DNA from: Burhinus oedicnemus
Taxonomy: Eukaryota > Chordata > Aves > Charadriiformes > Burhinidae
DNA length: 64,000 bases
Reading direction: 5' to 3'
Assembly: GCA_008921705.1 (NCBI GenBank)
Contig: VFFE01009149.1
Span: 1,495,779-1,559,778 of the forward strand
This document shows positions 37,571 through 47,900 of this stretch, piece by piece. A model generated the notes under the pieces. That model had not been told where the DNA came from. It was given only the letters and a program-made list of their open reading frames with translations, and ran no database searches. The position numbers and the translations under genes are program-made. Position 1 is the stretch's first letter. Every line of letters begins with the position of its first letter.

Positions 37571-38075
37571 CTCACACACACATACAGGTCTCACCAGTAG
37601 CTGGCACTTAGTCTCACAGCACACATACACACAGGACAGAAAGTGAGATTACACAGAGAGGTAGTTAAGAAAGGATTTAACAAGAAAATAGGTCGGACTG
37701 GCAATCAGACACAGGGGCTTGGTCAGACAAGAGTACTGACTGGCCCCATTTTATGTGCAACCGGCACCTTTTATACCCCTTTCTATCTATTCCCCCTTTG
37801 TTCCTCCCCATCCCGTTCACCTGCACGTTCCCTCATCAGTTGCGTAGTTCCACTGACCTCCCTCCAGCAGCCCAGACCCTCAGGTTTACATACGTATCAG
37901 TAGCAAAGTCCAGGTTTGTCTGCAGTTTCTTGATAACCCATGAATTAGTGTGACTGACAAGGTTTGTTTCTTGTCTTTGTCTCCATCATGTTTGTCAGGT
38001 TTGTGTCTCTGTTTTCTGTATAGATTCCCCCTTTTCCTTATCACCCCATTTGATAAGGTGCTCACTCCTTCCACA
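37571..38075 (-). mobile_element. probable endogenous retrovirus LTR, minus strand
   Basis: Read on the minus strand it begins TGTGGAAGGAGTGAGCACC at 38075. About 290 bases on comes a canonical TATA box, GGGTATAAAAGG (near 37771-37782). The R-U5-like part follows, ending close to TTTGGGGCCAACAGCTGG near 37545-37566, whose opening resembles the LTR end plus primer-binding site (TTTGGGG...) seen in gammaretrovirus-like ERVs. The length of about 505 bp is normal for an LTR. The exact 3' end and the tRNA primer are uncertain, and I see no second LTR in the window, so this is an incomplete element. Confidence 0.55.
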
Positions 38076-38146
38076 TACTGCTGCAAATCCTTTTCCTCCA
38101 GAATAGTGGGAAATGTTCATCTATGGCCCTTACTCTCCATTGTTAG

Positions 38147-38840
38147 CACAGAATGGCTGAGATGGGAAGCCATCTCTGGAGATTATCTAGTACAATGCCC
38201 CCTTGCTCAAGCGAAGCCACCTACAGCTGGTTGCCCAGGACCATGTCCAGATGGTTTTTGGTATCTCCAAGGAGACTCCAAACCCTCTCTGGGCAGCCTT
38301 TGTCACCCTCACAGTAAAAAAATATTTCCTGATGTTCAGACAGATCCTCCTGTGTTTCAGTTTGTTCCCATTTTCTCTTGTCCTGTCACTGAGCACCACT
38401 GGGAAGAGCCTGGCTCTTTCTTCTTTACACTCCCCGTTCAGGTATTTATATACTCGATGAAATTCCCCTGAGCCTGCTCTTCTCCAGGTTGAACAGTCCC
38501 AGCTCTCAGCCTTTCCTCACAGGAGAGGTACTTAATCATCTTCACAGCCCCACAGTCCAGTCGCTGGACTCTCTTCGGTATGTCCATGTCTCTTGTACTG
38601 GGGAGCAGGGACTCAGACACAGCACTCCAGGTGTGGCCTCACCAGTGCTGAGTAAAAAGGAAGGATCACCTCCCTTGACCTGCTGGCAACACTCCTAATG
38701 CAGCGCAGGATACGAGTGGTGTTCTGAGCTGCAAGGGCAGATTTCTGGCTCATGTTCAACCTGGTTCACCAGGACCCCCACGTCCTTTTCTTCAAAGCTG
38801 CTTTCCGGTTCGGCAGTGTCCAGCATGTACTGTCCATACT
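38147..38840 (-). mobile_element. CR1 LINE fragment, minus strand, divergent subfamily
   Basis: The low-coordinate end is the element 3' end: CACAGAATGGCTGAGATGGG and ATCTAGTACAATGCCCC are a CR1 3' UTR of a different type from the plus-strand copies. It then covers the C-terminal part of ORF2 up to the block equivalent to the histidine/methionine-rich MHKY region. The TTCTATG octamers are largely lost. It sits about 70 bp from the ERV LTR. Confidence 0.9.
38187..38620 (-). pseudogene. CR1 ORF2 C-terminal remnant, minus strand
   Basis: Broken pieces of the CR1 C-terminal protein can be read: [19 protein letters not shown] and SCEERLR (38438-38620), then DRTRENGNKLKHRRICLNIR and KYFFTVRV (38187-38399). 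The pieces are in different frames with intervening deletions. No catalytic motif is present. The sequence differs clearly from the plus-strand CR1 copies and belongs to another subfamily. Confidence 0.82.
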
Positions 38841-39967
38841 TGTTTGCATTAGAGCAAAGTGGATGTAATTAGTGTAAATGGTGAGAATATATTTTGATGA
38901 AAGGGTTTTGAGGAAAATAATACAGAGAATTCAGGAAAATTAAATTATCGTGTATGCAGAACTAAGGCATATTATTAGATTTTAAACCAAATGAGGATAC
39001 TGATTGTACTGATATTAACTGTTAGCATTGGAAGTCAGATGTGTGAGAACTCATTTGTTGGAACAGGAAGAAATCTTTTTATCTTGGCAACATGGAGAAA
39101 TTAAGTGGAAATATCCTTTTTATATAAAATGCCCTATGCAAAAAAAAAAGTGCCACTTTTTTTTCAAAATGTGTGCACCTTTTGTTTTATGGTAGACAGT
39201 CCAACAAATTTACTGATGCAAGAATGGATTTGATAATTATTATTTGGAATATGAGGATGATGCTTGTAATTTGGCTTATGTAGGATTGTGATTTCTTCTT
39301 AGTTCTGGGAAAACTAACTTGCTTCATCAATGGATCAATATGCTAGCAATCACTTTCATGATCTGGATACAAATATCCAGAGAAAGGTAAAAGATCAAAT
39401 CCAGATAGTTAAAACTCACATGAAAGATACACAGTGGAGGTTATGAGTCTAACAGTGGTTATATTAAAAGCATATATTGCAATGAGACTTAAAACATTTT
39501 TAAAGGTTAAAATATATTTTTATTTAGTTAAAAGGGTGGTTGCAATTACCACTCACTAGGCAACCACTTTGCATAGGCATAAAGAACTGCAATAGCTCTA
39601 AGTAAAAGAGGAGCACGTATACTGCATATTCTCAATATGTACACCCCTAACTGCTTCAAACTTGGTCGACAGGTATGCTTCTGCAGCTCTTCATTTCCCT
39701 TGTTCCCTCCTTCTCCATGTTCTGGTTTCCAGCAGAAGGTCATCCAGGTGACTGTGTTGGATGTGAGACTGAGTGGGGTCCAGCCCTGCTCCAAGCTGGG
39801 CTGCCTTGGTGCTAGGACCATGGTATGCACCGAGTTTTATCCCGGCAGGTAAATTTGGATGCACCTGTGAGCTTATTAGGACAATGTTCATGGTGATATA
39901 GAGACTCAAGAATCTTAGATTTTGTGCTTCTCAAGACATATATGTATATTAGAGGTACATGGAAAAA
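38841..39967. other. unique AT-rich sequence, no gene seen
   Basis: This short AT-rich interval separates the minus-strand CR1 from the next LTR. No repeat or exon was recognised. Confidence 0.55.
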
Positions 39968-40833
39968 TGTTGGCAGCTGGGACTGCCTCATGCTGGACAC
40001 AGCTGGTTCTAGCAGACCCACTGCAGGACACAGCTGAAGCCTATCAGCCTATCAGTTTTCCCTTGGGAAAACATTTTTAAGACAGGACAAAACACCACGT
40101 GGCAGTATGAAGAGTGAGGAGAAAAATGCATGAGAAGCAACACTGCAAACACCAAGGTCAGAGAAGGAGGAAGCGGAGGAGGTGCTCCAGGTGCTGAAGC
40201 CGGTATTCCCCTGCAGCCTGTAGAAGAGACCGTGGTGAAGCAGACATTCCACTCCAGCCTGTGGAGAGGACCATGCTGGAGGAGACATCCATAGTGCAGC
40301 CCATAGAGGACCCCACACTGGAGGAGCTGGATATTCCTTGAAGGAACTGTGGCCTGTGGAGGACCCGCACTGGAGCAGGTTTATCCTGTGGGACTGCAGC
40401 CCATGGAGAGGAGTCATGTTGGAGCAGGAGATAAACATGAGGAGGAAGGAGTGGCAGAGAGGAACTGTTATGGACAGACCATAACCTCCCATTCCCCACC
40501 TCCACTCTGCCACAGAGAGGGGCAGGGAAGAGGTAGAGGAGACATAAAAGAAAAATGAAGTTAAACCTGGGAAGAAGGGGTGGGAGGAAGGTGTTGTTTT
40601 AGTTTGTATTTGTTTCTTACTATCCAAATGTATTTTAATTTGCAATAAATTAAACTATTTTTCCCCAAGTTGGGTCTGTTTTGCCCGTGAGAGTAGTTGG
40701 TTAGTCATGTCCCTGTCATTTTCTTGACCCACAAGCTTTTTCATCATATTTTCTGCCTCAGTCCTGTTGAGGAGTGGGTGTGAGAGAGTGGCTTGGTGGG
40801 CATCTGGCAGTCAGCCAAGGTTAGTCCACCACA
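39968..40833 (+). mobile_element. avian ERVL-type solo LTR, plus strand
   Basis: The element starts TGTTGGCAGC (39968) and ends TTAGTCCACCACA (40833), about 866 bp with TG...CA ends. Inside are repeated phrases of the form GTGGAGGACC...CTGGAGCAGG (about 40240-40430), a CTCCCATTCCCCACC segment, an AATAAATTAAA polyadenylation region near 40644 and the U5-like phrase GGTCTGTTTTGCCCGTGA. From memory this layout matches a large bird LTR type with reiterated TGGAGCAG units. No internal viral genes adjoin it, so it is a solo LTR. The flanks are AAAAA and GAATA, not a clean duplication. The long minus-strand frame in it (40052-40645) is a by-product of its composition. Confidence 0.8.
40638..40652 (+). 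promoter_or_regulatory. LTR polyadenylation signal
   Basis: AATAAA within GCAATAAATTAAAC lies about 190 bp before the LTR end, where the R-region polyadenylation signal of this LTR type is expected. It is inferred from position; use as a signal is not shown. Confidence 0.55.
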
Positions 40834-41360
40834 GAATACTTTTACTGATACATTTCCAAGAGTATTTCTTTAGTACTGCCTTTACAAGAGTACCTCTACA
40901 AGAGTATTTCTTTAATACTACAAGCAAAAATAAAAATTCATCCTTTCTTCATTTCCTTCCCAGTCCTCACTCCATAATGGTCCTTCACTCTCCTTCTCTC
41001 CCAAGTCTAACCTCCTTGACTAGGCAGCCATTCTATTTCTACCATCTGCTTGTACCTAGCTCTCTTCCAGAAGTCTTTGTTCTTCCTTGTCTAATTCTTT
41101 TCTCTCATTCCATGTCACATCAATCATTCTCCCTTTGTTCTCTCAGCTCCTTTGAATCCCAATCCTTACCTTCTTCTCGAGACTCTACAACAAATCTCCA
41201 CCCATCCTGTCTTGTATTACAGTTGATTATTTCAAACATCTCTTACTACTTCTGCACATGGTCTCTGCCACTTCTCATTTAGCCACTCCCAGTCTCATCT
41301 GTTCTCTGTTTTTCTCAGTTAATTTCTCATCTCTCTGTCTACTTCCACAGCTTGAAGTCT
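40834..41360. other. pyrimidine-rich stretch with short duplication
   Basis: Just after the LTR, CAAGAGTATTTCTTTAGTACT (40857-40877) recurs as CAAGAGTATTTCTTTAATACT at 40899-40919, with a partial third echo (ACAAGAGTACCTCT) between them. From about 40935 to 41360 the plus strand is strongly biased to C and T without being a simple repeat. That bias keeps a 171-codon frame open (40767-41282), which starts inside the LTR and is Ser/Leu/Phe-rich. I see no domain and treat the frame as compositional. Confidence 0.5.
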
Positions 41361-44300
41361 CGGTTCTCTGAGGTCCCCTCCACAATTGTGTTGATTCAGT
41401 GCACAGCAATCATGGTTGTAACTCTTGTACCTTTTTGGTTTGAATTATGGAATGTCTTCCTCTATGTGATGACTCCATGTGACAGCTGTGGTCTCAGAGA
41501 ATTTATCCAAAATCACTCTTGGCAGAACTTTGCAGAACTGCCATTTTAGGGAGACCTTTGTTTAATCCTTTGTGAGCAGAATATAGGAGGAATTTACCTG
41601 CTAATATTAACTATAAATTGTGGCTGGATGGACTGCAGTTTTGCAAATGCTTATAACATGATGCCATGTGGGTAGATTTTCAAGCTGATGGCAAATAGAT
41701 GTAAACATTCCCTTCACTGCCAAAATTGTTCAGGCTAAAGCACATAACCATGATTAGCAATTCCAGCCCAAATTTTTAAAGTCTGGCAAAACTGTAAGCA
41801 ATTGAAAACAGGGTCTTGCAATACAATCAGTAGGGAAACCAAACAGTAGGTGTATTTACCAGCCCCACTTGTATGAGAATATTTACAAGGCCAAATTGTC
41901 ACCTGGTACAAATCAGAGAAACTGCAATGAGTGACTGACAGTACCTCTGATTCATAGCACGTGTAGATAAAGCTTGTTAAATAAAAATTAAATTCTATAT
42001 TTAGATCTTATGTGAGAAATAATCTTTTATTGTTGCATTTTTAGTGTATCAGTGAGCTTATTAAGGTAAAATTCATAACAGCATTCCGGGATTATAATGA
42101 AGTTAACTCTTGGAAATGGCATCATAGTCTTTGTCATCATTATGGTGCTCATCTCCTGTAATGTTAATAAAATGTGATATAGTAGAACATTATATTTTAA
42201 ATCCTACAAATTGAGTCTTTTAAAACACAAAAGTCATTCTCCATAACATTCTTCTGAAATCTCTATAGTGCTATTTTTACAAAAAATAAAACTATAAACT
42301 CTTGCATATGAAAGTTAAATTAAAAAATATTCATTTCCTAAATCTAAGCAAGACAATATTCAAGACTCTTACCTCTGAAAGCATAATTTCTTTTTTACAT
42401 TGTGTATAAAAAGCAGCATCCAGAGAGCTAGCACCCCCCAAAACTGCTCAAAATTGTTTTTTTTTTTACACAGACCATCAGTCAGACATCTTGACCTAAT
42501 AATTTCTGTGCAAAAATACCCACAAGGTTAAATCTTTGGGCCTAATTCTTCAGACATCCAGTCCCAAGAAGGGCATTTGCTTATGATCTTTTGCTGCTAT
42601 CCCTCAAAAATCTTTAGGCTCAACAGAGATAAGATGAGGACATGTATGTAAAATACGGAAATAAAAAATTTAAATTAACTGGTTGAGGCAGAGTCCTTGT
42701 AAGCAGAACATCCATACTAATGCATTATTTATTATTCACATTTCAAAGACATCTGTCAAAATAGTAGCCAAATCCCATAAAACTGCTGAGGAAAAAAAGC
42801 GTTTATATTAGAGGTCAAAACCCAAACTTGGTATTTAATACCACATAATGTTATAGACCTTTGTGCTTAAGAGTTTTCTTAGAAATCTGTTCATATTTGC
42901 CTTTCTTCTGTTCTAGCCTATTAAACACAGTTCGGTTCCCTGCAAAATTCCCATCTCTTTTCATTGGTTGTATCTTTCAAATAATTCTGACAATCCCACA
43001 TTTTAAGCCTTTCATTAGGATAATTTTCTTCTATTTGTATTTATGGTAGCTACTGAGAACTCTGTTCTCTTGTGTTAAGCACTATACAAAGTGTAACAAA
43101 AATGTGATGGTCGCTGTTCAGAATTACTTGCATTTGTAGAGGATATTTTACCTTGATTTGTGTATAAAGAGATAGATAAAACACAGTTATCCTTTCTTGT
43201 GTCACGTAAAATAGACATATTTCCATGAAAAAAAGGTTTTTACAACTTTAGACTATTTTTTTAAATTTTAAATGCAAAAGATTTTTCTCACAAGTTAAAT
43301 ATCTTTGTTCTGCAAATAGCAACAAACCACTGCCTATGAACTTAATTCTTTCAAGCGCAGCCAAGGCTGTCGCACTACCCATATTTCCTGGCATTGCTTG
43401 TCTCCTGGAATGGATGAAGAGAATGCCAGAAAAAGTCTCATCCCAGCTCAAACAAAACTCAGTGAGAGAACTTATGGAAGAGGAAGATGACACATTCACA
43501 AGATCTCCAAGATTACTTTACTCACTTGCAGTCTTTTTTTCATATAATTCATGACCTCACACACCCATACACACACACCAGCACCTTCTTCTTGATGGGT
43601 GACAGCAAACCAGTTTTGGACTTAATGGGGTGGTCCTCAGAATATTGCTTATTTCAGCTTCTAAAAATCTTAGGTAAGTTTGTTGCCCCTGTTTTCCCTT
43701 GTTTGGAGTATGTGTTTGCTGTATATGTTGACAGTCTCTTTTTCTGATGAGCTAACAGGAAAAGAAATGTTGCATATGGTATGTTGCAGTCTTATTGCCA
43801 TGCTCCTGGTGTATTAATGCAGGTCTTCCACTGATAAGTCATCTGCGTCTTATCAGCGTGCAGGCCTTTTGGTCTTCATGCAAGCAACACATTCCTCAAT
43901 TTTACTGCTGGGAAGAGTGTCCTGGAAACAATGGCCTGGGGATGGTGTTTTTCATGATAAATGCAAGCCATTTCTTTTAACCCTTTTCTGCTGCTCTAGT
44001 GCTTAAACATACAGGCGTTTCTGTTCATATTTCATTCATACCAATCAGTATTTCACTTAAAAATCTCCACAAGAGAAGAACAGAGTCTGTCTTCCACAGT
44101 GAAAAGACACATTAAGTGATAAGATATAAATCTGATGGTCTGTGTAGCATTCTCTGATATACTGCTGTGGATGCCTCATATAGCTTGCCATCCCTCAGTG
44201 CCGTTCTTCTTTGTAACATCATCAATAAGAACGGACTGGCCAATATGCAGTGCATCTTACTTTTTTGTGTGTGTCATGCTAATTGTCACCATATTCTGAT

Positions 44301-44600
44301 CAATGCATACATCTATTGGAAACTATCAACTCATCTGACTATTCCTATGAATTACTTCAATTATCAGATTCGCATTGGACTATCAGTTATTTCTTTTCTT
44401 TTACTACTGCTCTTCATATGAATTATCAATACAGAATTAAAGGCCCATGAGTGAATATCTCAGGTTAACTTTTCTTTAAATATATATTTGGAATAATTTT
44501 CAAAGAAGCATCTAGTTTCAATGCTGACATTTCTTTCTTTTATCTTTTTGTTAATTCCAATCATATATCAGCTTTCTGTGACATTTTATGCAAATAATCT
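41361..44600. other. unique AT-rich sequence, no gene seen
   Basis: No recognised transposon or exon lies here. Positions 41930-42340 are very AT-rich and of high complexity. Open frames at 43248-43554 on both strands overlap and lack any known motif. Confidence 0.5.
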
Positions 44601-44943
44601 TAGAATCATAGAATCGTTTTGGTCGGAAGAGACCTTTAAGATCATCAAGTCCAACTGTTAACCTAGCACAGCCAAGTTACTACTAAACCATGTCCCTCAG
44701 CACTGCTTCTACACATCTTTTAAATACCTCCAGGGATGGTGACTCAACCACTTCCCTGGGCAGCCTGTTCCAGTGCTTGATAACCCTTTCAGTGAAAAAA
44801 TTTTTCCTGATATCCAATCTAAACCTCCCCTGGGTCAACTTGAGGCCATTTCCTCTTGTCCTGTTGCCTGTTACTTGGGACAAGAGGCCGACACCCACCT
44901 CACTACAACCTCCTCTCAGGTAGTTGTAGAGAGCGATAAGGTC
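44601..44943 (-). mobile_element. CR1 LINE 3' fragment, minus strand
   Basis: The element 3' end at 44601 reads TAGAATCATAGAATCG on the plus strand, the reverse complement of CR1 octamers. The 3' UTR (AAGATCATCAAGTCCAACTG) and the last ORF2 codons follow, up to 44943. The wording of the UTR marks a different subfamily from the plus-strand copies. Confidence 0.94.
44683..44898 (-). pseudogene. CR1 ORF2 C-terminal end, minus strand
   Basis: A continuous frame of 71 codons includes [20 protein letters not shown] and [16 protein letters not shown] and ends VLRDMV before the stop, which I take to be the natural C-terminus of ORF2. The start is only the first ATG inside the truncated copy. No catalytic domain remains. 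Confidence 0.85.
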
Positions 44944-47900
44944 ATATCCATGATATATCTGTTACTAACCATAACCCAATTTTAACTCCTTTTGCTGGTG
45001 CTTTTGTCAGTGTTAAGACCTTGCATTGTAAATCTCTACAGACTTTTGAGACAGATTTCTTCTAATCATTTGTGAGCACCTTTGCATATACTTTACTGAC
45101 TGAAATGAAGTTGGTGTATTCAGAACTTCTTCCTACAGGGTTTTTTTTTGTTTGATTGTCTGTACCTCAATAGGAAAAGTGATGTAATCCAAGTGAAAAC
45201 TACCTGAAATGCATTTATTTTCCAATTATTTTGAAGTAAAAATTGAAATTTTATCATAGAAGATTCTGATTTCATGGAAAGTACTTCTATGAAAAATGAT
45301 TATGGCAGAAAATGTCAGGGCTATATAGGGAAGTGTCTCAGGATTCATTTGTACTTACTGAAATTTTATTCCATGTCTCTCTCAGAATAGTTTCCACTGA
45401 TAACTGATACACTATTGTAATGCACACAGGCATTGATTCCCTGTGAGCTGTATCAGATGTTTGGAAAAAAATCCTCTTCCTCATCTCCAAACTGCTGCCT
45501 GGACTGCTTTCCTGATTCATCATTGCCCCTGTGAGGTGTAAATCAGGTTTGCAAAGATGGAGGCAGAGTGGTCAAGTTTCTTCCACAGTTGCCACAAAAT
45601 AATATAATTAGAATTTTAAAATTATGTGTGGAAATCAAAAATACATTAAATGTAATACATTAATAGAAACAGCCTGGGCACCTCAAGAAATGTAATCTGT
45701 TTATAAACATGATGATTTATGCTCATGGATATTAGAAGGCCAAAGACCAAAATGTAGAAAAATGTAGAGTATTCATTGGCTCTGGAACATGAAGAAATCA
45801 TGATTATGCCATCTGACCTCCCACTTACCACAAACTACATTTTCAGTAGTTCCTGCATCATACCCTTGTTTTTTAAAGACATTCATTTTTTGCATTCTTT
45901 GCTAGCTTATCTAATGTCTGTTACTTTTTCTGTATAATGCATGCTACTAACTCTAACCTCAGTTACCCAGTTTGTCACCAATCATTAGTTTATATTCACT
46001 AGATTAAAGTGCTACTATCAGAATCGCAGTTCTTCCAGACATGATCAAGTTACTTCTTCATTTATTCATGGGTCTTTGGTGTTCTCCTATAAGCTAAAAA
46101 TTCAAGACATTACATATTTTTTTAACGGTCTTGAATTGTGAGGTTTTCTACATTGTTTCCTAAGGAATGGATGTCAGAGCAAAAGGTTTCCATACAGCAT
46201 AACTGAGATAATTTATGTACAATGGCTTCTATTTTCTACTGCTCAGTATTTCCTTGCTTAAGCACTCATAATTTCATTCTTCCAAGTTTACAACTGGGAG
46301 CTCACATTCCAACAATTATTCATCATTTACCAAATGTACGTTCACTACTTTTCAAACTATAGCCAAAATACATTATTTTTTTACAAGGGACATGATTTGT
46401 TCCTACAAGTTTAGTTGTATTTTCATGAATATGAAAAGTTTTATCTTATTTTATAATTTAACAAGTTTAATCTTATTTCCATGAATATGAATGTTGTCAG
46501 TACCAGTTTAGTCTCTATATGCAACTGGGATCAAACCAGGTGCCCAGGTGTAGATCCCATTTCAGGACAATACAGTGGGCACTGGTAACTGTGCACTAAT
46601 AGTATGATCATATAAAAGAGTGTTTCTAACATATGAAGAAACAGAGGGAATGCCTCTGCCCCAACTTTTATGCAACATACATACCAGATATATGAGTGAT
46701 GTATGTAATATATTACACACATATGTCCTGATAGCACCATACAGAGCTACATCCTTCCCTGCAATTGTCTTTTATCTTACTATTGTAACAGCTTTTAGAT
46801 ATTTTCAAATTTTACATGTATATATCCCTATCGATGTAACACTTACCTAATTAAGCTATGTATATTCCTCCAATTCACTGGTAAAAGCACATGAAATGGC
46901 AACAAATCAAGATCAAATCTGTTTAGAAGTCCACTGGCAACAGTCCTCATAGGATGATGATTTGTTATTGACAATTATTTTTTGAAATTGACCAGCTAAC
47001 TAGATTTTAATCTATTTAATTTTTGCTTCATTGATTTTGTATAGTAGATTTTATATTAAATGTCTCCTACAAATGAAAATATGTCACCAGCTACATTTAT
47101 CAAGCACATTCATCATCTTGCATATCTTGTGTCTTTAGGAATGTATTTTTCTCTAAGAGAATTCAGTTCAGTGTTTCACTGTAACGGTTACACTTCGGTA
47201 TAAACTTCAGAAATACATTTGAGTTGTCTGAATCAGGATTTTATGACTTCACGAAGCTTGATCACTTTCACTTGCTGAATTTCAAGTTCATTCATCTGCA
47301 TGGATAAATCTCTGTCAACACAGACAGACACTGCATTGAGATACCCAAGGTAACATTACACTATGGTTGTGTGCTGAAAGCAGGATTGACATGGTAGCAC
47401 GGATTTTCACTTGAACTAATTTCCAAATAAAAGAAGTTTCTTTACCCTCTGCATTTCACTGTGTAATGCAGACATACTCTTAAATTTCCACTGTTTGAAG
47501 AGGAAAATTTTTATAGTGAGTTGTCAGGCTGATAAGGGTTATAGAGTTCACATTATTTTTTACAGGAAAGTAGAATAGGCGCAGCTTAACTTAAATAATC
47601 ACTTTGGAATATCATTTTACTAGCTCATTTATTTCACATTTTCAACACATTAGTTTTGAAATTATAATGTACTGTTTTACAAAATAATGTGCTTAGATGA
47701 TAAGTTAACTGAAAGGACGTAAGAAAAAGCTACAGAATGGTGCTCTACATACAATAGGACGTTAATTGGTTGTTGCTCTTTATATTTAGCTAATGAAATA
47801 TATTTCTTCAATGACTAAATATGAATACTAAGTATGTGCTTCCACAAAGCATAATTTGCTATCACATTTTGGGCACTAGGAGACTTCTTTTTTGTAAATG

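Noticed and set aside
40052..40645. 197-codon minus-strand frame
   Set aside because: It lies wholly inside the plus-strand solo LTR and results from its GC-rich, stop-poor reiterated units. No protein motif is present.
40767..41282. 171-codon frame starting inside the LTR
   Set aside because: It crosses the LTR edge into pyrimidine-rich DNA. The openness is explained by C/T bias.
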